From Styela clava (Eukaryota > Chordata > Ascidiacea > Stolidobranchia > Styelidae), in contig NC_135261.1 in the NCBI RefSeq assembly GCF_964204865.1, forward strand, positions 16,678,001 through 16,742,000: a stretch of DNA of 64,000 nucleotides. The letters are read 5' to 3'. The notes beneath the pieces are model-generated. The model was not told where the DNA came from. It saw only the letters and a list, made by a program, of their open reading frames with translations, and did no database searches. Below are positions 21,074 through 33,700 of this stretch, in pieces (position 1 is the first letter of the stretch; the number at the start of each line of letters is the position of its first letter). The translations under genes were made by a program, and so were the position numbers.

Positions 21074-24000
21074 ATGGAAGGTATGGGAAAGCGGCTAGGC
21101 ATCTTTGCATTTGTGTCCATTTTGGCGTGTATTCATTTAATATTTGCAAACGAGAATGCCGGCGAGGAGCACCGTAGATTCGAATACAAATACAGTTTTA
21201 AAGGCCCCCATCTCATGCAAGCTGACCACACTATTCCATTTTGGACGTTGATGGGTGGTAAGTTTGTTTACTTTAATAATCATTCAGTTTCGCCATTATT
21301 ATTCTGCTTTAATATGATATTTAGGTATTTAGATACTATAAATAAATGAACATCCGTATTAGTTATACTCTAAGTGGTGAAAATATTACAAAAACAAAAA
21401 TGTTAAGGTAGTCCAAAATATCCATATAGTTTAATAATTATAGTTCTACTCTGTTTTAGTCGATAAGATAATTCTATCATGAAATAGCAGATTCAAATCT
21501 GAATATAGTGCTGTCATGAGATAATACAGTAATATAGCAAAAATTTGTCTACAATTACAGAATTAATAGAAATTATGTTTAATATAATTGGATCACAAAA
21601 TAAATTAGATAGGCTACATTTCCTGCCTTTTTATTGAACGAAAAAATAGGCTACATGATAAAATATACAGATTTTTATTGGTACTTTGTCAAGCTCATTA
21701 AATTCATTTATATTTAATTTAGATACTGTTGCTGGAGATAATCAAGTCAGGTTGGTTCCATCTATTAGAGACAAAAAAGGTTTAGTTTGGTCAAATCATC
21801 CATTTCCATATGATTCATGGGAAATTGAAGTTCATATCAGAATTGAAGGCAGAGGAAGAGTTGGTGCTGATGGCCTGGTGAGATTTTTCTCAAACTCACT
21901 CCATTTACTAAGATATATTTGATTTGTGGTTGAAATTTGGATATAGAGGTAAAATTTTTGGTAACCAGAAGAGAAGTAAAAATTGCTTTTGCTCTTGAGT
22001 TTTGAGTCCTGACGTGATGTCTGGTTATGTCTGTCATATCCTGCTCAAATTTACCGTAATACCGTTCCTGCATAAACAGACATTTCAAAAGAGAAACCAC
22101 TATCACAAGAAGTCTTTATCTAGTTAAATGTAAAGCTATAATAATAATTTTTTTTGTTTACTAAATGATGCTCAAGCAGGTTTTTCAAATACATCTATTT
22201 CCAGTGAATGCCCGAAAATACTTATTTATCAAATGACTGGTGACTATGTTCAGTCTCTCTTACTACTTCATTGCTTACGAGTTCTATCATGTTTATATCT
22301 ATAGTATATGGCTATTGGCTACGGACTTCACCTCCTTGTTCGTACTATGCAAACAAGGTACACAGATTCATAGTTTGTATTTTATCTTATTTCAGGCGAT
22401 TTGGTACGTGTCTCATACTCCAGAATTAGGTCCTGTATATGGTTCAAAGGACTATTTTCAAGGTGTAGGAATATTTCTTGACTCCTTTGATAACAACAAC
22501 CAAAATGACAACCCAGTTATCATGATTGTCACTAATGATGGTAGAACAGAATATCACCATGCGAGGTACATCTTTTTCATATACTTATCATTGGTGACGA
22601 AATATATTTAAAAAATGCAAGAAATACTAAAAGAAACTCGTCATTCATTGTTATATTCACGGTCATGCTTTACCCTATTGAGTGATTCAAGGGTCTTGCT
22701 TCCTCTATTCATAAATTTTGCTAATACATATTCTGAACCTATCATCTGAAGAAGCCTGGTTTTGGTCACATCAGTGCACCCAATCTTTTTAATACATTCC
22801 TACCTCTGCCCCCATGTTACAACTCTTCATTCCTCCCTTACTGTGCATAAAAAACTCAGTTTTAAAGTGTGTTGTTAAATCTTCAAGGTATCATTTACTA
22901 GTGGTATGCACAACCCCCACTCTGGTTTGGACAGGTTGAACAGGTGTGCGTAAATATGTATTACAATAAGTCTTGATAAATAAAGAATTTTTATAGTACT
23001 ACTCGGCACTCGCAAATGGAATATCTCACTGGCCAGATGAAGTGTAACAAAATTAAATTTGTAAAAATGTTAGGCAAAAAGTTTGATCCTATTAATATAG
23101 CTGTTGTGAATGTTCATACAGTATCATTGCAAAATACAAGCACAACAGCAGTGAGGAAAGTGCATTAGCTTGATACACGTTACACCAATTGACTTACTTA
23201 TTGACTCCCTTCTATTTTTATTTCAGTGATGGTGTGAATCAAAATTCCGGCAGTTGTTTCCAAGATTTTCGGAATAGACCATACCCTGTCAAACTCAAAA
23301 TTAAATACTCAAATGGTCTGATTACGGTAAGAATATAGAACTAAATTATTTGTTATTATAGAATAACTTTTCATGCATGCATTTGACTTTTTGGGTATTC
23401 TTAGATTATTTCTTGTTAGTTGTAGTAGACTATTTTGATATTTGATTAATATAGGTACAAAATTTATTCTACTTTTTTATACTCTCTCAATTATTCATCA
23501 TGTTATGTTGGCAACAGCCTTTTATATTTTAACTCGAAATCAATTTCCAAAATTAGTCTGAATAAATTTATATCTAACAATAGGCTACTTAAATTTTTAT
23601 CTTGAATAAAAGCAATATATGCAATGCTAATAAATCTGATTTTTCATATATAGGTCAGTTATGATCCTGGCAATTTGGAGGATGGTGATTATGAAGTTTG
23701 TGCTTCAGCTAATATTAATCTACCTCCCAACTATTACTTTGGTGTTTCAGCAGCAACTGGAGGCCTCGCAGGTAAGTTTATACCTACACATTATCTTGTA
23801 TCAAAATTATTTCTAATATCTGTATCAGTCTTTTGCAGTATTTTGAGTTAAATTTAATCATTAAATAAATAACCGATTTTGTTGTTGCATTGTAATTTTC
23901 TTAGTAAGTTTGATGAACATGTATTTTTTATTAATCCACAATGCTCCTATTTATTCTTCAGATGATCATGATGTCATCAAATTTTTAACATGGAGCATAT

Positions 24001-27000
24001 CTGATAAAAAACTAACAGTAAGTATAATTTTATTCAATTTATTGAAACCAATTTATTTGTTGTTACGTAAATACATCATTCATCGTGTATTTTTGATTTG
24101 AACAAAATGATCACATAGCCAGAATATTGGCTCGATTGGACACACATATTTATAGATAATATGATAGGGAAAGGATTTTCTTATTTACCCAAGGGTGGGG
24201 AGAAAAGCCAATAAAACGGCTTAATCATATAATAAACCACAGTCCACAGCCTCTTGTCCTATGGGACTAGTTAGCATTACATTTGCATAAATCTATAATC
24301 AACCAGTGGTTAAGTGAACCCCCATATGACAGCCTAGAGTTCAGCAAGCTTAATTTCTGTGTGACATAATTATCCCAACTCAATTCGAACCAGGGATGCC
24401 ACATAGGGTAATCAGATATGTGAAGGCTAGCATGTTCGTAATGCCAGCACAATGGGCCAACTGTTTAGCCTTTCCTTGTGAGCAAAGTCTTCGGTATTAA
24501 TATAATAATTCTATGTAAGCCTGAGGAAGAACAAATCCAAGAAGAAGAGAGAAAGAAATTGCAAGAGGATTATGATAAGAATGTAGAGGATTTCAATAAA
24601 ATGCAAGAAGAATATAAGAAGCAACATCCAGATGCTGCACAAGATATGAAAAATCCAGAAGAACTGGTAAGAAGAAAACAGATAATATGAGATTTACGAA
24701 TTTTCTATTTTTATACATTCAGACAAAGAACATTAACCAATGCCTAAATGACAAATATTCACATGAAAATATTTTAAATTAATATTTTTGTCTCTTTTAG
24801 GTTGGTTGTACGAACATTGTAGAATGGAAATATAATTTTCAAATTAATTTTCTATTTTAGTATGAAGGGGCGGCATCTACAGAGCTACGATCAATTTTTG
24901 ATGTTCAGAATAGTATCAAAAAAGACATAAGGTAAGATTTAACTTATAATTAATATACTATGTTTCACGGGTCATAAAGACGCAACAGATACTGGTACTG
25001 GTCTTAGGTAGGCAATATAGCACAAAGCACTACCTGATCCATATATTAGGCGCACCGGCACAATTGTTCTCTGAGGAACAAAGGGATTTAAAGTATGCTT
25101 TATGGTACATAAAATATGGTAATTAAATTTTAAGTGGTGAATCTACCACCACACCATTGATCTGAAGACTGTTATTTTGTGTACTCGAAATAGAGATCTT
25201 GCTGTATGCGGGACGACACTGTCTTCTTTATGTATGACGTTTATATATCTTTACTCGAAATAAGACTCCGACAAGCGACCACTAACGACTAAGAAGCTAC
25301 TGTTTCGGAATTCTCATATACTAGGCGAGGTATGGGCATGGCGTTTGAACCTAATATATTTGACCTGCCATAGTTGAAGTTCAACGATCAAACCATGTGA
25401 CCACCGAAAGAGGGATATTTGAAGCTGGAAGCAGATACTTTTATAATTTTTTGCTCTTCATTCCATTAGAAAAAGAAAGAGCTAGTTTTTCAACCCTGTT
25501 CAAGCTTACAACCAGACCATATAAAATTCATCACTATTTTGCAATTTGGGCTTTCACAACTTGTTTTCAATATTTTCAGGCAAATTTCCATCAGTTTGGA
25601 TCAAGTGTTAGAACAACAGAGTTTTATGTTTCGATCGTTGGAAAGTTTGGATACAAAAGTAAAGCAGGGTGGTGGTGATGGGAGTCAACAACCACATATA
25701 CCAGCTGCTGGAGCTGATGACTCTGCTAAAAAATATCATATCGATAATGTTTTAAATATGCAGAGAGAAAGCTATGATTCAATAAAGCAACTGAGGTATG
25801 AAATTTGTTCTCAAAGTTTTGTGATATGTGGAAGCGCAGTTCTTACCACTTCTTGGCGGCTCCTGCCACGAACGAACGTGGCGTCTCCTTTCATGGTTTT
25901 ATGACTCTATTACCGGTATATTCACGAAGTTTTAGTTTATCTTGCGGAATTGTATCTACCTCAACCTAACCCAACTCCATCATAAGGAAAATATTCCAAC
26001 TTACCCAAAGTTTGTCACCATCCGGGACAGTCCTGACATAACAGCCTACTTTCCTTGGTTTGTGGCAGAAAAATTTTACCCACTCACCTAAGTTCCCTCT
26101 AATTTTTTGTAGTATGTGTGCGCAGAAATTTTGTTGGGTGCGCACTTTTTTCGAAATGACCAATATTTGTGCAAAAACCTATGAAGAAATTTTGGCGTTC
26201 TAACCGGGTAATGGGTGGGCCAACAACAAACTTTCTCAACCTGCCAACTGAGAACATTGTTACATTATATCGAAATACGTCTGTGCGCAGTAAATCCATG
26301 CGTGTGCGCAGCCTCTGAAAGCTGTGTGCGCGCGCCCACCTTAGAGGGAACACTGCCACCCACCATGGTGTTCAATTTGCTGCCGTGGTGCCCCGCCTCA
26401 CACCATTGCTTTGTGGCAGCCAAGAGGTCAGCCGCCATGGTTTGACCATCGCAGCCATGGTTTTGGGGCAGCTTCAGACGATACAAAATACTCAAAACTG
26501 CACTTGGATATGTGCCCCTCTTCGCTTTTGACAGGTTTTCATTAGTAATATTATGTGCCAATTTTAGTATTAAAAAACCAACAAATGAAAGCAGAAGAAT
26601 AAATGCAACACAGTCAGAAAATGAAAAATTACATGAATTTACTTGAACTAACTTGAATACAACAATCAGCTATGATTTCAAATCAAATTTATAAATGATA
26701 ATGGAATAAATATCTATTTCTAGAGAAACTCTGATCAATTTGCAACATGTCGTAAATAACATGGATTTGAGAGTTCAGCAAGGGATAGAAAGAAAACCAA
26801 ATCAAGGAGGTGGAACTGATTCATATGAAACTATTCAATATCGGCAAGCAATGAATGAAAAAATGCACGATTTACAAAACGACATCGCATCTCTGTTACG
26901 CCGGCCTGTAGTGAGTTTGAAAAATTCTTTATATGCTTTCAGGAGGCTTTGCAAACTTTTGCTCCAAACTAGACCCTTTACTACAAGTACCTGCTTGGTT

Positions 27001-27970
27001 ATAAAGGAAAAATATTGTATCTGTTAAATTGTCGTTGTTCTGGTTGTTTCTAGTAACTTATGGACTTATCAAATTCTAAATTCAGAACATTATATAGGAA
27101 AAGTCGCTGGAAGGCATGTTGTATTTGACCCCGTGTTTATGAAATTAATAAATTTTTGATCTGATATTAAAAGATTTCAGAATCGCTCTCTTGGTATCGA
27201 CATAGCCGACTTATATTTACATTACCCATGTAGTTTGTTGAGTCGAATACCGACTGATCAGGGAGCGAACCGTAAAGTAGAACTAGTTGAGGAAGTCCAA
27301 CATTTTTATCGAGAATGCTGTGAAACATGCTTTTGTTTTGATAAAATCATGAATTGTTTTTTGTTTCAGGCTAATCCACCAAAGTTACATTGTCCTGAGC
27401 CAGAAATGCCTTCTTGTATTTCATTTGGAGTATTTCTTGCAATAGCGGCTGCTCAAGTTATCATTTTACTTATCTATCATTCCATGAGGTAAGATTGTCA
27501 ATCAAGTGTTTCAAATCTTTGCAGATTTTTTTATGGAATATTATTACAAGATACATATAGCGGGCAACTGGCGCTAGGGCTGCGTGAAATTACATTCAGC
27601 TTCGAAACTATACTCCAGCAAACTTTGACCTATGCAAGCACTCTTTGTTTGTTAAGGATAGTTTTGAAGTGTTATACTAGCAAATTTTGACTTCTAAAAA
27701 TGTGACTCTGGCTTATAGTCCTGATTAGCATGAGAAACCGGTTGAAGGGAATTGTGGTTGACGATTCTGTTTTATCATTTGTGCCTAAATATTGTCCCTG
27801 TATACTCGGAATACAGAAATCATGTCTATTCTAGTTAAATTGCACTCTAAAAGCCTAACACTAAGTCTGAAATAACAACACTGCCTCCAATGCCATTAAA
27901 CATATTTGGATCTTCTTTTGTGTGTTAATACAGGGCTTCAAGGGAAGATGCAGCTAAGAAATTCTTTTAA
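21074..27970 (+). CDS. LMAN1: ERGIC-53 / LMAN1, mannose-binding cargo receptor, 12 exons
   Basis: Exons: 21074-21257, 21723-21877, 22396-22565, 23227-23326, 23654-23771, 23962-24017, 24520-24666, 24861-24931, 25580-25795, 26724-26907, 27370-27488, 27934-27970. All have GT-AG and phases that close, giving 518 residues (human 510). A signal peptide is followed by the L-type lectin domain (HRRFEYKYSFKGPHL, GRGRVGADGL, GIFLDSFDNNNQ, FGVSAATGGLADDHDV) carrying the Ca2+/mannose site, then a long coiled-coil stalk from exon 7, then two Cys before the membrane span (FGVFLAIAAAQVIILLIYH). The cytosolic tail ends KKFF, the ER-retrieval and exit signal. It cycles between ER and Golgi carrying glycoproteins. 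A second in-frame ATG is at 21083. The exon 7 acceptor is weak and lies about 50 bases past a SINE. Poly(A) signal at 28087. Confidence 0.95.
24162..24467 (-). repeat. SINE copy in LMAN1 intron 6
   Basis: A nearly full-length but diverged reverse copy. The tail GGATTTTCTTATTTACCCAA and AAGCCAATAAAACGGCTTAA match the family 3' end. It finishes about 50 bases before the exon 7 acceptor, so the SINE sits close to that splice site. Confidence 0.65.
26087..26355. mobile_element. hAT-type MITE in LMAN1 intron 9
   Basis: The right terminus TTAGAGGGAACACTG (26341-26355) is inverted relative to AGTTCCCTCTAA at 26091-26102. The interior is rich in GTGTGCGC words. The CAGTGTTCCCTCTAA end is a familiar hAT-type terminus in many animal genomes. 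I could not fix the target duplication. Confidence 0.6.
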
Positions 27971-28086
27971 TGAACAAAAGATCGGAATTAAGGTATTGAA
28001 CTGATTTTCAAGTTGGATTGACGTGATGTGGGATTTTAATACTGTGTGACGAGAAAAGACAAGTGTCCAAAGTGTTGAAAAATTAC

Positions 28087-28092
28087 AATAAA
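28087..28092 (+). terminator. Poly(A) signal of LMAN1
   Basis: AATAAA 117 bases after the LMAN1 stop codon. Confidence 0.65.
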
Positions 28093-28863
28093 TATGGATA
28101 GATTAGGACCAAAAGTCTTTAACATTTTTTTTGCCTATGCTCGTTCTAACCTTTTTTTATCGTTAATTGGAAATGGTAGATTAATTAATTGGTGGTGGGT
28201 GGTACAATTTTTAAAATTATTGCGTGGTCGGAGTGTGTGACATAAGAAATTTATTCAATTTTTTTTTATTCATTGTATGTAGATTTCTTATGATAATATT
28301 TTGACCCATAACATTTGAAGCTGTTGAAACAAAAACCTCCTCTATAGAGCCATTGAAGTTTTTTGTCTGTATACCTAATTGCTAAAAACAGTGTATATTA
28401 CCCTTCTATATTTTGTGCAATTCTATGAAACTGCCTAAAGTGAAGCTCTCTAAACCTGCCAAGAGAAGCAATCGTATGAAGCATCACCATGTCATTTTTA
28501 ATTTAAAATATGATTAATTAAATTCAGTGTCTGCTATTGAATGCAATAATAAATAAATATATATAGAATCTAGCTATTTGTGTTTTTCTTTTAGTGTTTC
28601 TTGACCCATTATAAAATAGAATGAACAATATTGCTGTGCAGGGACTGAGCACTCTTGGGAGTGTAAAAGTCAGGGGTAAGAAGGTAGTTTTGCATTTCTT
28701 TCAGTTTACAGTACCTAAAATAGCGTTTGGAAATTATTTGGTATCTATGGCGATTTTATCGTTCTCCCGGTGTTGTTGACGATTAATATAGCTCGGTTTA
28801 TGCCGGCAGATTCATTTATGAGCGAAGACAAAGGATCACAGCCGACAGGAAAGATTTAGAATT

Positions 28864-28951
28864 GAGCCAGGAATGTCTTCTTGCATTTGATTTGGCATAT
28901 TCCTTGCAATAACAACTGGTAAAGTTGTCATTTTCCTTATCATTCAATGAG
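28864..28951 (+). pseudogene. Pseudo-exon copy of LMAN1 exon 11 (transmembrane exon)
   Basis: The copy keeps the donor (GAG/gtaag at 28952) and most codons of the transmembrane exon, but a TCA serine codon has become TGA and the end is frame-disrupted. The acceptor and the final KKFF exon are not found. It cannot encode the membrane anchor. Confidence 0.75.
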
Positions 28952-29063
28952 GTAAGACTGGTGGCTATCGGTTTCAAATCTTTAAATATATTGTTGGAAT
29001 ATTATTACAAATTTATAGTGCAAGCAATTGGTACCAGGGCTGCATAAAATTACATACTAGTCC

Positions 29064-29690
29064 AGGGATAGCTAATTATCGATTTTAATCGGTAAGTATG
29101 TTGATAGGTATTTGTCTGTCTGTCTGTTAGATGCACGCAATATCTCATGAAAGCGAGATTGAATCTGCTCCAGATTTTGCATGTGCATTCATCATGTCGG
29201 ACCAGAAGCCTATTAATTTTGGATGAATTATGTCGTATAATTAGCGAGTTATTAATTAATTAGTGATGGGACACAAGGTGTCACTATGGAGTAAGAGCGC
29301 TGTTTTGGGGATCCCGACTTTCAATCGATAAGTCTTCGGTCTCTGATCGATATTTTCGTTTGAATATTGCGACCTTCGAGTACCGAATATTGCACACACA
29401 TTTTCAGCATAGCGCAGCCGCCCACATTTTGATCAAAAACATTTTCACTGGGCGCATAGGTGTGAATACTGTTCCATCACATCTTTTCACTTAGAAGCAA
29501 GAAAACAACAAATTTACAATCTTATCACACATTTTCTTTGTATTTTTACAATGATAATATTATTAGGTTTGGTAATAACAATGTTCCGGGATATTAGAAA
29601 AGTGAATAAATTTATGTGGGGGATTTTAGAATGTATTCGAAATTCCAGATTCAAATATATTTTTTCAGAATGTTATGGGCTATGGCCATC
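29064..29690. repeat. Unclassified dispersed repeat inside the LMAN1 duplication
   Basis: Interrupts the duplicated block. It begins with TTTGTCTGTCTGTCTGTTAG and ATATCTCATGAAAGCGAGAT, words of a kind I associate with dispersed invertebrate repeats, though this element is not named. No coding frame. The region at 29,400-29,690 is AT-rich. Confidence 0.4.
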
Positions 29691-30715
29691 CCTGCGATAC
29701 TACATCAAACTACGTGATATTTAAAATCTCCAGCAAACTCTCTTTGTTTGTTGAGGATGCATAATCAACTATTCTATGGATTTTAAGTTTTTACGTGAGA
29801 AATTTGTACTTTCAAAAATATGACACTGCTTCACAGCCCTGATTAGTATAAGCAATCGGTTGTAGGGAATTTCGGGTTGGCGATTCTATTTCACCATTTG
29901 TGCACGGCAAGTTCGCACTTTGTCTGTATGCCTATCGCTAAAAACTGTGTATGTTATCTTACTATATCTTGTGCAATTGTATGAAACTGTCTAAAATGAA
30001 GCTCTCCAAACCAGCCAAGAGAAGCAATCATATGAAATGTTCCCATGTCATTTTTAATTTAAAAATTATTAAATAAATTCAGCGTCTGTTGTTGAATGCA
30101 ATAAATATATATAGAATCTAGTTATTTGTGCCTTTTCTTTTTATGTTTCTTGACCTGTAAAAAAAATAGAAAAAAAATTAATTGATGCGCTAGGGTGCGC
30201 GACTTCCCCACGTTGAGGCGAGGGTCATGTCATGTCCTACGGCCACGGGTTTGGAAAACACATATGCCGCGAACACATCGTCACATTTTTTATTATCTGT
30301 TTCAGGAGATATTTTTGCAAATCAGTGTTTAAATATTATTTAGTATTAAGGCGCTTTTATCGTTATCCCGGTGTCGTTGATTCAATTTATGCTGGTGGAA
30401 TAATTTACGAGCAACGATAAAAGCATCACAGCCGTCAAGAAAATTTTAAACCAGCGCAGCCATGATACTTCTCCATTGTGAAAATTAATTATTTTTATAG
30501 TTTTGTTGACGATGATTGCGTAAAAACATACAGTATCACGAGCATATTAATATTAATTGACTTGACGTTGACGATATCATTGGGCTAATAAATGACAGGC
30601 TGATAACAAAAATAAGCCATGTCGAAAAGTTTGTTAACGACTTTAATTTTACTGTCGAGGTTGAAACATTTCAGTATGATAATATTATTAATCACCGTAG
30701 GCCTAATTGCTGTCC

Positions 30716-33700
30716 TTAGATTTTAGGAAAGTGAATAAAATTCAAGTTTTGTGGGATTTTAAAATGGCCATCCCTGCACTTCACTTCACTGCTAATGTTA
30801 TTTTCAGGATTCTTCACTCTCTTATTATCCTTGAACAAATTTTGAAGCTGGACTACTATATTCACCTTTTTGTGTTTGCTCTTCTTTGATTTCTTTGGCT
30901 TTAACACTTCCGGATCTGAATAGAATAATGAAAGAAAGATTCACAAAACGAAGGCTCACCGCAAAGTTCTACAATAGTGCAAAACAATTGTATTTCACTT
31001 TCTGTAAATCAGAATTCTCCCGTACATGAACAACTTGAATAATACTGAATTACCAAAATATCACAATTGCACTGTGCATGAAATACACTCGAATAATACA
31101 CCAAGCACATATGCTTTAAAAAAGGGCAGGCAGTGCTGGTCTTTCCAATCAATGGTTGGTTGTATAAGGCCTTGTTTGGAGCAAGCAAAATACATGATAA
31201 GTGTTCTATAGGAAAAAATATCGGTCATAGGTAAGGCTGGGTGCTGTTTTGATTTTTGAAACGGACATTATGGCATCATAGCAAATGCCAACTGAAATTC
31301 GTCAAGGTCTAACGTTTTGAATTTTGACAAAATTATTTCAGATTCATATGACACCGCTGATTCAGAACAATCTGTGTCAACAGAAAAAGTGGCAAATGAG
31401 ATTTTTTGATTCCATCATCCTATTTTGTTTTCATATCAAAGACAAAATCTCGTTTCGATTTCGAAACATTGGTATTACCTGTTGAATTCCACAGTTTTGG
31501 AATTTTCACTGGAGGCAATGCTGGACCAAAGGAGCTATCTGTAGTTTCGATCTCAAGAGTCATAGAAGTTTCATTGACTGAAGAATCATTAGCACTTTCA
31601 TGTAGCGGACTCTTTTTTTCGCGAATAGATTTTGAGGAAAATTTATGAAAAGCTGGACGATGAACATCAGCAGATATTTTGGGCGATGTATGCTCTGTCC
31701 GAGACCCCAAAGAATCATTTAAAACTGAATTGTCCACTACCGGCTTTTGAAATTGTCCTAGAAGTGTAGCAGTGTTTGGTTTGTCATTTTTAGTTTGTAA
31801 ATTATCATTTTCTGAGTCACTATCTTCATCTGATGATTCGTCGGAATTTTCAAATATTGCTTTAAACAATTCCATTGAGGGTCTTTCTACTTGTTGTTCA
31901 TTTTCTTTCTTTAATTCTGTAGATAATTCTTTTAAGCTATCTGGTACTTCATTGGGTGCATGTGCTTTTTCAAATTCATTTGAAGATGCTGTATGATAAA
32001 TCAATGTTCAAGTATAAATTACTGTACTCTCGTAGTGTGTGTACCAGGTTAGGGTTAGATCATAATTTTATTCTGATTTTCCTGCTTTTAGTTCTATTAT
32101 GAGTTCGTGAACAGTCTGTGTTAGCAAGTAAATATACCCCCTGGCCATAGGTTTCAGTACCTTTACACAACTTGATGTAAAGTAGGCGAACAAAATTAGT
32201 TACCTCCATTACACACACTTTTGGAGCGCCGAACATGATGCAGCAGTACATCAGCATTCTCATTAGACATAAAACAATTTCAGTGACTGAGCTTAAAAAT
32301 TTTAAATTCAGGAATAGGAAACTTACAATTTTCATGATTTAGTTTCGGGCCTTGTGCTGGAGCTTCTTTGTCCCATCTTGAAACACTTTTCGAAAGTTTA
32401 TTAAACGTAGGTGGATTTTTAGTGTCACTAATAATACCAGTTGCCTTAGCTTGCGATTCAGAAACATCTTTGTAAGCGATAGGCTTCACTTGAGATAAAT
32501 TAGAATTCTTTTTTCTTTTAAAATCATCAGGATGCAGAAACATCTCGAGCGTACGATCAGAATTTGAACCAGGTATACCAACAATGTCAGAGCTATATAG
32601 AAGTAGAATATTGTAGAATTAGGTATACAGAGCGATGTTGAAGTCGAATTAAGATTCACATATTCATTCGAATCAACTTCATATACAAAAGCATATGGAC
32701 AAACACTTATGGTATCTATCATTATTAAGGTAAAGATATGACTAGAAAGTCATTGAGCAAGCAATTCCATCTTTAGGATACATTTAAAAAATAAAATAAA
32801 AATAGAGTCAAAAAGAAGACTAACTTGGGATACGGATTCGGTACATTGAATCTTTTACATAGAAGTGGATCAGGGTGCCATTCCACACATTCCCTAGTTA
32901 TTAATCCGAACATTTTCATTTTTGCAGCTTTCTTTTGAGAATCTTCTTTCTGAAAAAAAAAACATGATACATACATATAAAAAAATTGAACTAAACGAGA
33001 ATTTTTGAATGTGAACAAATAAGATTAATAAATTGTCGCAGACGGTCTTTGTATGGGGAGACGTACCAGACCACTCAGACGTCCTATTATTATTCAGTAT
33101 GATTCATAAACCATCAAGAGAGTAAATAACATTTCGCATTTTTCAATGTATCATCCGAGTTCAACTCAATTATACATTGTTATTTTTTAAAGAAATATTA
33201 CTTTATTTAAAATTTACCAAATACCCTTGTATTTAAGCCAAGTTTAAAACTAAAAAAAAAAACAAGAAATCCAAAACAAGAAATCCGCTTAAAGGAGAAA
33301 GGAGCATAACCTTGATTGTACTGAAAATTTGGCTTATACTCGCATAACTCTGATCTGATCCTACTCAAACTATAAGAGCGTGCATGCACACACGCGAAGC
33401 AGCTCTTGGTACGCTATGATAGCAATAGCAGTCTGTGATTGGTTGTCATACAGGTGATCGCTTTCGTGCTTACACTATGACAGCAATAACAGAATTTTGA
33501 AACACTTCTTACCGTAATTAATAAAAGTAAAACATAACATTAATGGCTATCCTGTTCATCAATTCTCTTTTGCAACCATACGCTGTGATAGGTGCATACT
33601 GTGTGTTACGATTTGTGAGATCGGCTTATATGCGAGAAAATACGGTAGCCTACTATATCACTATTTATTCATGCCATTTATCATTTTGCTTCAAATTTAT

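Larger units (their letters stand above)
28330..30440 (+). repeat. Decayed tandem duplication of the LMAN1 3' region
   Basis: Several blocks recur in the same order. LMAN1 exon 11 and its following intron (27390-27600) recur at 28839-29055. The 3' flank at 28360-28450 (GTCTGTATACCTA, CTGCCTAAAGTGAAGCTCTC) recurs at 29918-30010. The block at 28558-28600 recurs near 30110-30155. A further block at 28751-28853 (TCCCGGTGTTGTTGA) recurs at 30358-30440. A roughly 1.5-kb unit was duplicated and then interrupted near 29,060-29,690 by other repeat DNA. Confidence 0.75.

Noticed and set aside
28864..28951. Alternative transmembrane exon of LMAN1
   Set aside because: It contains an in-frame stop and lacks a following KKFF exon.
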